The translations under genes and the position numbers were made by a program. This document shows, piece after piece, positions 24,439 to 34,010 of a stretch of 64,000 bases of DNA (position 1 is the first letter of the stretch; every line of letters starts with the position of its first letter). Source of the DNA: Pseudomonas californiensis (lineage in GTDB: Bacteria > Pseudomonadota > Gammaproteobacteria > Pseudomonadales > Pseudomonadaceae); assembly GCF_021147775.1 (NCBI RefSeq), contig NZ_JAGTPK010000024.1, positions 1 to 64,000 of the forward strand. Direction: 5' to 3'. The notes beneath the pieces are model-generated. The model saw only the letters and a list, made by a program, of their open reading frames with translations. It did no database searches and was not told the origin of the DNA.

Positions 24439-25893
24439 ATGTCGCTGTGTTTGACTATTACTAGTTACCACAAGATCACACCTGGACAATGTCCCGAGAA
24501 ATCAATGGACACTGGAGTGATGGCAATTGGCCGTGGTCAAGAAAATGACTGGGTACTTCCTGATCCGGAGCGCCTTGTTTCACAGAAACATTGCACTATT
24601 CAATACAAAGACGGCCGTTACTATCTAACCGACTACAGCACAAACGGTGTCGAGTTGGTCAAGGCGGGCATCAGGCTGCGTCGTGGCAACAGCGAGCCGC
24701 TTCAGGACGGCGAGATTGTCCGCATCGGTGAATATGAAATTCAGGCACGCGTTGATTTTGGTATGCAAGCCGTTGAAGGCAGTCTGGCAGGCGCCAGCCC
24801 GTCGAGCAGTTTTGAAGCGCTGATGGCGGGCCAGGACTCGCCCGCGCAGCTCAGTACACCGGCTGTGAGCAGTCTGCCGCCAACCGCGCATTTCAAGGGT
24901 GGCTCGGCTCAGGATACGTTCCCCGACCTGTTTGATTTTCTGGCTCCGTCCAGCGTCGCGCCGCCTACTCAACCCGATCACGTGCCTGCCGAACAGCATG
25001 ATTTTCGCGCCCCGATGCCGACGATAAAGCCTGCACCGCCAGCAGTGTCTGCATCAGCGCCAGCGCCGTCCGCCGGGCTCATTCCGGATGACTGGGACCC
25101 TTTTGCCGACGTTGTCGCGCCTTCGTCACAAGCCCCGCTGCCTGAGTTTGTGGCGCCCGCACCGGTCCTTGCGAAAGCCCCTGAGCCCATCGAACCGGCG
25201 ATTGCCCCGCTGGAGCCCGTACAAGCCCCTGCTCCGGTCCCGGTACCCGCTCCAGCCTTTGTCGCCGAGCCGTTGCAGGCTGACGCGTCAGTAACAGGCC
25301 AGCCCGATCTGCTTCAGGCTTTTCTGCGTGGCGCAGGTCTTGATCAACTGAATATCGACAAGGCGCAGGCCGAGGCGCAGATGTTTGCCATCGGACGCAG
25401 CTATCGATTGATGGTCGAGGGTTTGATCGATGTTTTGCGTGCGCGCACCAGTCTCAAGGGCGAGTTCCGCATGCAACAGACCATGATTGGTCCTGTGGAA
25501 AACAACCCACTCAAATTCGCCCCAAATGCCGATGAGGCGCTGATGCTCTTGTTGCGTCATGGCAACCAGGCGTTCATGGCGCCAGAGCAGGCGGTAGCCG
25601 ACAGTTTCGATGACCTGCGCGCGCATCAGTTGGCTGTGATGGCAGGTGTTCAAGCGGCCATCAAGCATCTGCTCAACCGCTTTGAGCCCGCTGAGCTGGA
25701 GGCGCGCATGGGCGCCCCGTCGGGTGGTTTGTCGGGCCTGTTCAGTGGTTCCCGGCAGGCTCAGTACTGGCAGCAGTTCACTGCGCTTTACAGCAAGATT
25801 TCCAGCGAAGCCGAGGACGATTTTCAGGATCTGTTCGGGCGGGAGTTCAGCCGTGCCTATGAGGAACATAGCGCGCGTGTTCGCCGCCCCTGA
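24439..25893 (+). CDS. T6SS FHA-domain protein (TagH/Fha1-type)
   Basis: The 484-residue protein has an N-terminal FHA domain (residues 25-95: GRGQENDWVLPDPE, VSQKHC, YYLTDYSTNGVE). A Pro/Ala-rich linker spans about residues 140-285, and the C-terminal T6SS-FHA domain includes LLQAFLRGAGLDQLNID and LEARMGAPSGGL. In H1-type systems FHA binds phosphothreonine made by PpkA and activates assembly. The ATG follows AAGGAG. It opens the plus-strand block. Confidence 0.93.
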   Translation: MSLCLTITSYHKITPGQCPEKSMDTGVMAIGRGQENDWVLPDPERLVSQKHCTIQYKDGRYYLTDYSTNGVELVKAGIRLRRGNSEPLQDGEIVRIGEYEIQARVDFGMQAVEGSLAGASPSSSFEALMAGQDSPAQLSTPAVSSLPPTAHFKGGSAQDTFPDLFDFLAPSSVAPPTQPDHVPAEQHDFRAPMPTIKPAPPAVSASAPAPSAGLIPDDWDPFADVVAPSSQAPLPEFVAPAPVLAKAPEPIEPAIAPLEPVQAPAPVPVPAPAFVAEPLQADASVTGQPDLLQAFLRGAGLDQLNIDKAQAEAQMFAIGRSYRLMVEGLIDVLRARTSLKGEFRMQQTMIGPVENNPLKFAPNADEALMLLLRHGNQAFMAPEQAVADSFDDLRAHQLAVMAGVQAAIKHLLNRFEPAELEARMGAPSGGLSGLFSGSRQAQYWQQFTALYSKISSEAEDDFQDLFGREFSRAYEEHSARVRRP

Positions 25894-25941
25894 GCGGCAG
25901 GTTTGGCCATTGATCGCCAACGGCATTATTGAGGAATAAGG

Positions 25942-26448
25942 ATGTATCGCAGCGTTGTATTGGCAGCTCTCACCGTAGTGCTGTTGAGTGCCTGTGCCAA
26001 GGATGTGCAAGCCCCGAAGGACGCACCTGCGCCTGCTTCGGATACTGCCGTCATGCTCAATTTCCAGGCCATCACCGGGCTCAATCCGGGCGCGACCGGC
26101 CAGGCGGCGCCTGTGCGCGTGCGGATCTATGAGCTGAAAAATACTGCGTCCTTTCTGCGTGCAGATTACTTCGCACTGGTCGAGCGTGCCTCGGCAACCC
26201 TGGGGCCCGACCTGATCGATCAGGACGAAGTCCTGGTCCAGCCCGGCGAATTGCAGCGCGTCTTGCGCAATCTCGACCCCGCAACCCGTCACGTCGGGCT
26301 GGTGGTCGGCTATCGGGAAATTGACCGAGCGCAGTGGCGCGCCGTTATCAACGTTCCGGCGCGGCAGGCCAGCGAATACCAGATCAGCCTCGATGTGCAT
26401 GCAATTCGTGCAGACGTCGTCGCCAACCCATCCCGCCCGGCTCAATAG
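25942..26448 (+). CDS. tssJ: T6SS outer-membrane lipoprotein TssJ
   Basis: The 168-residue protein has a lipoprotein signal (MYRSVVLAALTVVLLSACAK) and the TssJ body: LNPGATGQAAPVRVRIYELK, FLRADYFALVERA, and VGLVVGYREIDRAQWRAV. TssJ anchors the TssL-TssM membrane complex to the outer membrane. It starts 48 bases after fha and precedes tssK. Confidence 0.95.
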   Translation: MYRSVVLAALTVVLLSACAKDVQAPKDAPAPASDTAVMLNFQAITGLNPGATGQAAPVRVRIYELKNTASFLRADYFALVERASATLGPDLIDQDEVLVQPGELQRVLRNLDPATRHVGLVVGYREIDRAQWRAVINVPARQASEYQISLDVHAIRADVVANPSRPAQ

Positions 26449-26463
26449 GCAAACGGAGTACCC

Positions 26464-27798
26464 ATGTCCTGGAACAATCGAGTGGTCTGGTCGGAAGGCA
26501 TGTTCATTGGAACGCAGCACTTCCAGCAACATGACCGTTATCTGGAAAACCTGATTGACGCCCGCAGCCGTCCGTTGTCAGCAGGCGCGTGGGGATTCTC
26601 CGAACTGTTGATCGATCAGGGCCTGCTGGCGCAGGGCAAGCTGGCAATTGTTTCGGCCAGGGGGCTGCTGCCGGACGGTACTCCCTTCAGCATCCCTCAT
26701 GATGATCTGGCACCCAGCCCGCTGAGCATTGATGACAGCCTGCGTGACGGGGTGGTGTATCTGGCCTTGCCGCTCAAGCGGGCGGGTGCACGCGATACCG
26801 TGGAAGAGGGTGAAGAACTCGGCGGCGCGCGCTACCTCAGCCAGGTGCGTGAAGTGCGGGATGACAACGCCCCGTTCGAGAATCGTGCGCCGGTAGCGGT
26901 CGGTTCCAGAGCCCTGCGACTGTTGACGACACAGGACGGTTTGAGCGACTACGCCGCCATCGGCGTGGTGCGCGTCAGGGAGAAGCGTGCCGACCGTGCG
27001 CTGGTGCTTGACGACAGCTACATCCCGCCGGTGCTCGATGTGGCGGCAAGCAGGCCGCTGACAGCGTTTCGCAGTGAATTGCAGGGCCTGCTTCGCCAGC
27101 GCGGCGAAGCATTGGCCGGCCGGGTTGTGGCTTCGGGCGCGGGCGGCGCATCGGAAATCGCAGACTTCATGCTGCTGCAACTGGTCAATCGCGCCGAGCC
27201 GTTGATCAACCATCTGAGCCAGCTAAGCCCGCTGCATCCCGAGCGCTTCTACAGCGAGCTGGTCAGTCTGGCTGGCGAGTTTGCAACCTTCTCGTCCAGT
27301 AATCGTCGCCCTGAAGAGTTTCCGCGCTACCTGCATGACGACCTGACAACGAGCTTCACGCCGGTCATGCATGCCCTGCGCGAGGCGCTGTCGATGCTGA
27401 TCGACAGCAAGGCCACACCGATCCCGATTGTCGAGAAAGCTTACGGTGTCCACGTAGCAATGCTTGCCGACAAAAACCTCATCGACACCGCCAGTTTCAT
27501 TCTGGTGGTGCGCGCCGACATCCCGAGCGAAACGCTGCGCGGGCGTTTCAGCCAGCAGAGCAAAATCGGCTCGGTCGAGCACATTCGTGACCTGGTCAAT
27601 CTGCAACTGCCGGGTATCGGTCTGCTGCCACTGCCTGTAGCGCCTAGGCAGATTCCGTTCCATGCAGGTTCGACGTATTACGAACTGGATCGCGGCAGTG
27701 AGCACTGGAAGCAACTGATGCACTCCGGTGGGTTTGCATTCCACATCGCCGGCGAGTTTCCCGGGTTGAATCTGGCCTTCTGGGCCATTCGAGGATAA
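26464..27798 (+). CDS. tssK: T6SS baseplate-membrane linker TssK
   Basis: The 444-residue protein begins MSWNNRVVWSEGMFIGTQHF, the characteristic TssK start, and includes HPERFYSELVSLAGEFATFS and the C-terminal FHIAGEFPGLNLAFWAIRG. TssK trimers connect the baseplate wedges to the cytoplasmic domains of TssL and TssM. Length and position are standard. Confidence 0.96.
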   Translation: MSWNNRVVWSEGMFIGTQHFQQHDRYLENLIDARSRPLSAGAWGFSELLIDQGLLAQGKLAIVSARGLLPDGTPFSIPHDDLAPSPLSIDDSLRDGVVYLALPLKRAGARDTVEEGEELGGARYLSQVREVRDDNAPFENRAPVAVGSRALRLLTTQDGLSDYAAIGVVRVREKRADRALVLDDSYIPPVLDVAASRPLTAFRSELQGLLRQRGEALAGRVVASGAGGASEIADFMLLQLVNRAEPLINHLSQLSPLHPERFYSELVSLAGEFATFSSSNRRPEEFPRYLHDDLTTSFTPVMHALREALSMLIDSKATPIPIVEKAYGVHVAMLADKNLIDTASFILVVRADIPSETLRGRFSQQSKIGSVEHIRDLVNLQLPGIGLLPLPVAPRQIPFHAGSTYYELDRGSEHWKQLMHSGGFAFHIAGEFPGLNLAFWAIRG

Positions 27799-27804
27799 GT
27801 CGCG

Positions 27805-29121
27805 ATGCATTCCAACGACGACGGCTCGTCTCAACCTGCCAACGACCGCACCCAATTCATGCCGCGACCGGGTGGCCGCAGTGCACCTCCCGGCGGCAAT
27901 GCAGAGCAGGCGCCGCCGCTCAATGTGGCGTCTGCGCCGCTGAGTACCGGTCAGGCGCAGGGGCTCAACCCCCTCGAAAGCGCGGCCGGCCCACTGTTGG
28001 CATTGCTGACGCGACTGCGCAGCACCATTGCCCACCCGGCACCGGCCAGCCTGCGTGCGCAATTGCTCGCCTATTTGCGTCAGTTCGAAGAGCGGGCGGA
28101 GGCGGCCGGGGTGGCACGCAACGACGTGCTATTGGGCCGTTATGTGCTGTGCACGGCGCTTGATGAGGCGGTGATGAGTACGCCGTGGGGCAGCACCAGC
28201 GAATGGGGCAAGCAGAGTTTATTGATCACGGTGCACAACGAAGCCTGGGGTGGCGAGAAGGTTTTCCAGCTGCTGGATCATTGCCTGCAAAGCCCGCGTG
28301 AGCGCCTGTATCTTCTGGAGCTGTTGTACCTGTGCATGTGCCTGGGTTTTGAAGGCCGCTACCGCGTCATGAATAAAGGGCGCAGCGAGCTTGAGGCGTT
28401 GCGTGAACGCACCAGTGCCGCCATTCGCAGCGCGCGAGGCGAGCATGAGCGCGAGCTGTCGCCACATTGGCGCGGGCTGACGCTGGCCCGTGACCGCCTG
28501 ACTCAGTTCATGCCGCCCTGGGTCGGTGTGGCTATCGGGCTGGCGTTGTTGCTGCTGTTGTTGTTCGTACTGCGACTGAAGCTGGCGTCGGACGCCGAGC
28601 CGGTGTTCAAGAACATTCATGCGCTGGGCGAGATCCCGGTGCAGTCCATTGACCGTCCGGTCGTGCAGCCCAAACTGGTCGAACGCCCGCGCCTGGCAGG
28701 CTTTCTGGCTGAAGAGATCAAGGCCGGCAAGGTGGCCGTCGAGGACGCCGTGGACCGCTCCGTCGTGACCATCCGCGGTGACGAGCTGTTCGCATCCGGC
28801 AGCTCGACCATTGTCGATGACTTCCAGCCGTTGATGCTGCGCATCGCCGACGCCATCCGCAAGGTCAAAGGCAATGTGCGCGTCACCGGCCACAGTGACA
28901 ACCGTCCTATCGCCACGCTGCGCTTTCCATCCAACTGGGCCTTGTCCCAGGCACGCGCCGATCAGGTGCTGCAGATCCTTGCGGCCAAGACCGGCCAGCC
29001 GCAGCGCTTCACCGCCGAGGGGCGTAGCGACACCGAACCGCTGGGTTCCAACGCGACTGCCGAGGGAAGGGCGAAGAATCGTCGGGTTGAAATCACTGTA
29101 TTGGCGGAGGGGGTCGAGTGA
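27805..29121 (+). CDS. tssL: T6SS membrane protein TssL with C-terminal OmpA-like domain
   Basis: The 438-residue protein has a cytoplasmic DotU-type domain (YVLCTALDEAVMSTPWGSTS, WGGEKVFQLLDHCLQSP) and one transmembrane helix near residues 235-255. A periplasmic OmpA-like peptidoglycan-binding domain follows (VTGHSDNRPIATLRFPSN, LSQARA, GRAKNRRVEI). It is thus an evolved TssL that binds the wall directly. Its stop overlaps the GTG start of tssM. Confidence 0.95.
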   Translation: MHSNDDGSSQPANDRTQFMPRPGGRSAPPGGNAEQAPPLNVASAPLSTGQAQGLNPLESAAGPLLALLTRLRSTIAHPAPASLRAQLLAYLRQFEERAEAAGVARNDVLLGRYVLCTALDEAVMSTPWGSTSEWGKQSLLITVHNEAWGGEKVFQLLDHCLQSPRERLYLLELLYLCMCLGFEGRYRVMNKGRSELEALRERTSAAIRSARGEHERELSPHWRGLTLARDRLTQFMPPWVGVAIGLALLLLLLFVLRLKLASDAEPVFKNIHALGEIPVQSIDRPVVQPKLVERPRLAGFLAEEIKAGKVAVEDAVDRSVVTIRGDELFASGSSTIVDDFQPLMLRIADAIRKVKGNVRVTGHSDNRPIATLRFPSNWALSQARADQVLQILAAKTGQPQRFTAEGRSDTEPLGSNATAEGRAKNRRVEITVLAEGVE

Positions 29122-32100
29122 AGGTTTTTTTCGGTTTTGTCATTCGCTGGATCGTCCCGCTGCTGGGGCTGATTGCCCTGAGCCTGATCATCTGGTTTGT
29201 CGGTCCGCTGCTTGAAGTGCTGGTGCCGGAAGGGCGTCGTTGGGCACTGATCATTTTGCTGTTTGCCGCGTGGATCGCCTATCGCGTGCTCCGCATCATC
29301 CAGGCGCGCCGTCAGGCTGCCGCGGTGATGCAAAGCCTGGCCGCCGAAACTGCGCCAGACCCTGCCAGTGTGGCGACTGCCGAAGAGTTGGCAACCCTGC
29401 GCCAGCGCATGGACGAAGCGCTGACCCTGCTCAAGAAGGCCCGTCTGGGTGGCGATCAGCGTCGTAACCTGTACGAGCTGCCGTGGTACGTCATCATCGG
29501 TCCGCCGGGTTCGGGGAAAACCACTGCGCTGGTCAATTCCGGTCTGCATTTCCCATTGGCAGCGCAATTGGGGGCTGGCGCGATCCGAGGCGTTGGCGGT
29601 ACACGTAACTGCGATTGGTGGTTTACCGATCAGGCCGTACTGCTGGATACCGCAGGCCGCTACACCACCCAGGACAGCCATGCCCAGGTTGATAAAGCCG
29701 CCTGGCTGGGTTTTCTTGACCTGCTCAAGACGCAACGTTCACGTCGGCCTATCGACGGGGCGTTCATTGCCATCAGTCTCTCTGACCTGTTGCTGAGCAG
29801 CGAGGCTGAGCGTGCCGCTCACGCGGCGGCGATTCGGCTGCGGATTCAGGAACTGCACACCCAGTTGGGGGTGCGTTTCCCGATCTACCTGATGCTGACC
29901 AAGCTCGACCTTGTGCCGGGTTTCATGGAGTTTTTCGATGCGCTGAGCAAGGAAGAGCGCGCTCAGGTCTGGGGCATGACCTTCGGGCTGGATGACGGCA
30001 AGAGTGTCGAAGGGCCGCTGCAGGATTTCCAGAAAGAATTTGCAACCCTGGAGCAGCGCCTCAACGAGCGTCTGGTCGAGCGTTTGCAGCAAGAGCGTGA
30101 CCCTGCGCGGCGTGATCTGATTTACGGTTTCCCGCAGCAATTCGCTGCGCTCAGGCAATCGCTGCAAGGTTTCCTGGATGGCGTGTTCAAGCCCAACGCA
30201 TTCGAAGAGCGTGCGTTGCTGCGCGGTGTTTATTTCACCAGCGGTACGCAGGAAGGCAGCCCTATCGACCGTCTGATCGGTTCGATGGCGCAGAGCATGA
30301 ACCTCGACCGCCAACAATTGGCGCGCCAGACCGGTACCGGACGCAGTTACTTCATCGAGCGTTTGTTTACCGCGGTGGCCTTTGCCGAGCAGGGGCTGAT
30401 GGGCGTGGACCCAAACGTCGAGCGTCGCCGCAAATGGATCGCCCGAGGTGTACTGGCCGCAACCGTGGCGGTTGTATTACTGGTCGGCACGTTGTGGCTG
30501 ATCAGTTACAACGCCAATCAGGCCTACATCGCTCAGGTCGATCAAAAGGTCGCGCCACTGGGGCAAACCGTTCAAAACCTGAGTCCTGCCCAGCGTGATG
30601 TGCTGGCCGTGTTGCCGCTGCTCAATGCGGTCAGGCACTTGGCGGGCGACGCACCGGGCTGGTCCGAAGGCCTGGGGTTGTATCAGGGCGATATGCTCGA
30701 AGCCGAATCAGCCAGCGTGTACCGCAAGCTGCTGATCGCGGTGTTCGCGCCTCGCTTGGTTACGCGTCTTGAGGAACAACTGCACAACGGCGGCTCGTCG
30801 GACTTCTTGTACGAAGGCCTGAAGGCCTACCTGATGCTCGCGGATAACGAGCATTACGACCCTGATTTCATCAAGGCATGGATCGCACTGGACTGGGACA
30901 CCAGCCTGCCACGCGATCTGCCTCCGGAACAACGGCTGGCGCTGGGCGAGCATTTGCAGGCGCTGTTTGAGCGCCATCCGCCCAAGGCGCGTCTTGATCA
31001 GCGTTTGATCGACGATCTGCGCCGCCAATTGCAGCAACTGCCAGTGGCCCAGCGTGTGTATGACCGGGTCAGGCGCCAGAAGCTGCCCGAGGGCGTGCCG
31101 GACTTTCGATTGAGTGAGGCAGGTGGCCGTGATGCCGCGCTGGTGTTCAGTCGCAAAAGCGGCAAGCCGCTGACCGAACCGCTCAGTGGCCTGTTTACCG
31201 CCAAAGGCTATCGCGAAGGGTTTCTGCTCAGCAGCTTGAATCAGGCTTCAACGCTTGCAGAAGAACAGTGGGTGCTCGGCCGCGATCAGGCCGAACAGCT
31301 GGACGTCGCCAGCCTCGCTGCCGAGGTTCGTCGTTTGTATTTCCAGGACTACATGCGCCAGTGGGATGCCTTGCTCGCCGACATCGACTTTGTGCCGATC
31401 ACCAGTGTGTCGCAGGCAGCGGACGTGCTGCGGGTGATATCCGGCCCGAGCTCGCCGCTGAAAAAGCTGCTGGCAGCTGTAGCCAGGGAAACCGATCTGC
31501 AGGAAGAAGACAAACTGCTTGCTGCTCAGGGCAAGAAGGTGGACGGCAATGTCGACCAGCTCAAGCAGCGCCTGGGTTCGTTGCTGGGCCAACAGCAGGC
31601 CACTGTCAGTAACACGCCGGTAGCGACCGAAGATCCGGTCAGTGCCCACTTTGCTGACCTCAAGAGTCTGGTCAGTAAGGGCGAGGGTGAACCCGCAGCG
31701 ATTGACGCGCTGCTTTCCGACATGAATGCGCTCTACGTGCAGGTCAGTGCGATGGTTGGCGCCAGTGGCGATGCGTTGCTTGGCGAGGCCAAGAACCAGG
31801 CCACTGCCGCTGCCGCACGCGTCAGCCTGACCGCCGAGCGGCAGCCGCCGCTGGTGCAGGGGCTGGTCAAGTCCGTGGTCAGTTCTACCACCAATACCAT
31901 GATGGGTGGCGTGCGCAATCAGCTCAATGCCGCGTGGGTCAGCGAAGTAGTGAACGTCTATCGCCAGTCGCTGAGTGGCCGTTACCCGATGTCTCCCGGC
32001 AGTGCACGCGATGCCACGCTGGATGACTTCGGCCAGTTCTTCGGTGTTGGCGGTGTGATGGACAGCTACTTCCGCAAATACCTGCAGCCTTACGTTGATA

Positions 32101-32621
32101 CTTCTGCGAGCACTTGGCGCTGGCAGCCTGGCGCCGCTCAAAAACTGGGCATCAACGCAGGTGTCTTGCAGACCTTTCAGCGTGCGAGCGCCATTCGTGA
32201 TGCGTTTTTCCGTTCCGGTGGCACTCAGCCGACGGTGCGTTTCGAGCTCAAGCCTATCGCCATGGACACCTCCATCACCCAGTTTCTGCTGGACCTGGAT
32301 GGGCAGCAGATCAGCTACGACCACGGCCCGAGCCGTCCGGTGGCCATGCAGTGGCCCAATCCCGGCAGCATCGGTGTGGTGCGGTTGTCCATTTCACCGC
32401 CTTCAGCGAGTGGCCGCTCTGGCGTAACGCTTGATGGCCCATGGGCCTGGTTTCGTCTGCTCGAGCAGTCGGACCTGACGGCGGGCAATTCGCCGGACCG
32501 TTTCAACCTGCGTCTACGTGTGGATGGGGCGAGTATCTCGTACGAGTTGCGCGCCAACAGCGCCTTCAACCCGTTCAAAAGCCGCGTGCTTAGCGGTTTC
32601 AGCCTGCCGGAGCGGCTATGA
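29118..32621 (+). CDS. tssM: T6SS inner-membrane protein TssM (IcmF)
   Basis: The 1167-residue protein starts at GTG overlapping the tssL stop. It has two N-terminal transmembrane helices (about residues 8-30 and 42-60), a Walker A motif GPPGSGKTT near residue 131, a third helix near 440-460, and a large periplasmic region ending in the TssJ-binding domain (SGVTLDGPWAWFRLLEQ). TssM is the core of the membrane complex. The intact Walker motif suggests nucleotide binding. Confidence 0.96.
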   Translation: MKVFFGFVIRWIVPLLGLIALSLIIWFVGPLLEVLVPEGRRWALIILLFAAWIAYRVLRIIQARRQAAAVMQSLAAETAPDPASVATAEELATLRQRMDEALTLLKKARLGGDQRRNLYELPWYVIIGPPGSGKTTALVNSGLHFPLAAQLGAGAIRGVGGTRNCDWWFTDQAVLLDTAGRYTTQDSHAQVDKAAWLGFLDLLKTQRSRRPIDGAFIAISLSDLLLSSEAERAAHAAAIRLRIQELHTQLGVRFPIYLMLTKLDLVPGFMEFFDALSKEERAQVWGMTFGLDDGKSVEGPLQDFQKEFATLEQRLNERLVERLQQERDPARRDLIYGFPQQFAALRQSLQGFLDGVFKPNAFEERALLRGVYFTSGTQEGSPIDRLIGSMAQSMNLDRQQLARQTGTGRSYFIERLFTAVAFAEQGLMGVDPNVERRRKWIARGVLAATVAVVLLVGTLWLISYNANQAYIAQVDQKVAPLGQTVQNLSPAQRDVLAVLPLLNAVRHLAGDAPGWSEGLGLYQGDMLEAESASVYRKLLIAVFAPRLVTRLEEQLHNGGSSDFLYEGLKAYLMLADNEHYDPDFIKAWIALDWDTSLPRDLPPEQRLALGEHLQALFERHPPKARLDQRLIDDLRRQLQQLPVAQRVYDRVRRQKLPEGVPDFRLSEAGGRDAALVFSRKSGKPLTEPLSGLFTAKGYREGFLLSSLNQASTLAEEQWVLGRDQAEQLDVASLAAEVRRLYFQDYMRQWDALLADIDFVPITSVSQAADVLRVISGPSSPLKKLLAAVARETDLQEEDKLLAAQGKKVDGNVDQLKQRLGSLLGQQQATVSNTPVATEDPVSAHFADLKSLVSKGEGEPAAIDALLSDMNALYVQVSAMVGASGDALLGEAKNQATAAAARVSLTAERQPPLVQGLVKSVVSSTTNTMMGGVRNQLNAAWVSEVVNVYRQSLSGRYPMSPGSARDATLDDFGQFFGVGGVMDSYFRKYLQPYVDTSASTWRWQPGAAQKLGINAGVLQTFQRASAIRDAFFRSGGTQPTVRFELKPIAMDTSITQFLLDLDGQQISYDHGPSRPVAMQWPNPGSIGVVRLSISPPSASGRSGVTLDGPWAWFRLLEQSDLTAGNSPDRFNLRLRVDGASISYELRANSAFNPFKSRVLSGFSLPERL

Positions 32622-33274
32622 CAACGGTGGGTTTCTACGGGAAACTGGCCAGCCGCGGTGACTTTGTCAGCCGCGGTTTACCGCAAAGCTTTATTCAGGC
32701 GTGGGATGCCTGGTTGGCAGCCGGTCTGCTGGCCAGCCAGAAACAGCTGGGGCAGACGTGGCTGGATGCTTATCTGGTCAGCCCGCTCTGGCGTTTCGTC
32801 CTCGCCCCCGACGTCTGTGGACCTCAGGCGGTAGCCGGTGTGCTGATGCCGAGTATTGACCGCGTCGGACGTTATTTTCCGCTGACGGTGGCATTGCCTA
32901 TTGAAGCTGACCAGGCATCAGGTGCCCTGATCGGTGCGGCAGATGACTGGTTCGAACGGGCAGAAGAACTGTTGCTGGCGACGCTTGAGCCGCAGGCGAC
33001 GTTCGAATCCTTCGAGGCCGGGCTGCATGCGCTTGGCGCTCCTGCCGTTGCCGCGCGTGAGCCAGCCGTTGAATTCTCCGGGCTGCAGCGCACTGCCAGC
33101 GACACCCCTCAGGCACGGCTTGCCGCATTGGTCGAGTGGGCGTGCGAAGGGGCAAGTGTGTGGTGGGGCAAGGGCTCGGAAAGTATCGCGCCCGGCATGT
33201 TGCGTTGCCGAGGGCTTCCGGCCGCTGCAGATTTCGGCAGTTTTCTGCTGGGTAAAGGGGCTGAGGTCAAATGA
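32618..33274 (+). CDS. tagF: T6SS-associated protein TagF
   Basis: The 218-residue protein starts MTTVGFYGKLASRGDFVSRG and includes WLDAYLVSPLWRFVL and PSIDRVGRYFPLTVALP, the TagF signature. In H1-type systems TagF represses assembly post-translationally through the FHA protein, independently of PpkA. It overlaps tssM and pppA by four bases at each end. Confidence 0.93.
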   Translation: MTTVGFYGKLASRGDFVSRGLPQSFIQAWDAWLAAGLLASQKQLGQTWLDAYLVSPLWRFVLAPDVCGPQAVAGVLMPSIDRVGRYFPLTVALPIEADQASGALIGAADDWFERAEELLLATLEPQATFESFEAGLHALGAPAVAAREPAVEFSGLQRTASDTPQARLAALVEWACEGASVWWGKGSESIAPGMLRCRGLPAAADFGSFLLGKGAEVK

Positions 33275-33999
33275 CTTCGAGCACCGTAATGACTTACAGG
33301 TCGGCCAGCTACAGCCATGTCGGCATGATCCGTCAGGTCAATGAAGACGCGTTTCTCGAAGTGCCCGCCGACGGCATTTGGGTGGTAGCGGACGGCATGG
33401 GCGGTCACGCTGCGGGCGATTATGTGAGCAGCCTGATCGTTGACACTCTGCGCGGCGTGCCCTGTGTGTCGACGCTGGATCTCTACGTCGAGCATCTGAG
33501 CCTGCGTCTGCATGAAATCAACGCGACAGTGCGCGAAGAAACGCACCACCGCGGCGTGAGCATGATGGGCAGTACCGTGGTGTTGTTGGCGGTACGTGAG
33601 GATCGAGGCGTGTGCATCTGGGCTGGCGACAGTCGTTTGTATCGCTTGCGTGAGGGCGTTTTGGAAAGCATTTCCCGCGATCACAGTTACGTTCAGGACC
33701 TGATGGACAGCGGCTTGCTCAATGAGGCCCAGGCCCGTGTGCATCCTCGTTCAAATATTGTTACGCGGGCGATTGGCGTTCAGGACCAGCTTGAGCTGTC
33801 GATGTCGCAGTTGCAGATATTGCCTGGCGACAGCTATCTGCTGTGCAGTGACGGCCTTAACAAGACTGCTGAAGATCATGAAATTCGAGACGTGCTCGGC
33901 CACAGGGATCCGTATGAAATCGTGCGAAGCCTGGTGCATCTGGGGCTGACCCGGGGCGCACCCGACAACATTACAGCCATCGCCGTCAAAGCCGGTTGA
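33271..33999 (+). CDS. pppA: PP2C-family phosphoprotein phosphatase PppA
   Basis: The 242-residue protein has the PP2C metal and catalytic motifs: RQVNEDAF, VADGMGGHAAGD, MGSTVV, WAGDSRLYRLR, LLCSDGLNK and APDNITAIAV. It removes the threonine phosphorylation placed by PpkA and so switches the T6SS off. It starts in an ATGA overlap with tagF and is adjacent to ppkA. Confidence 0.94.
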   Translation: MTSSTVMTYRSASYSHVGMIRQVNEDAFLEVPADGIWVVADGMGGHAAGDYVSSLIVDTLRGVPCVSTLDLYVEHLSLRLHEINATVREETHHRGVSMMGSTVVLLAVREDRGVCIWAGDSRLYRLREGVLESISRDHSYVQDLMDSGLLNEAQARVHPRSNIVTRAIGVQDQLELSMSQLQILPGDSYLLCSDGLNKTAEDHEIRDVLGHRDPYEIVRSLVHLGLTRGAPDNITAIAVKAG

Positions 34000-34010
34000 A
34001 GAACATACGT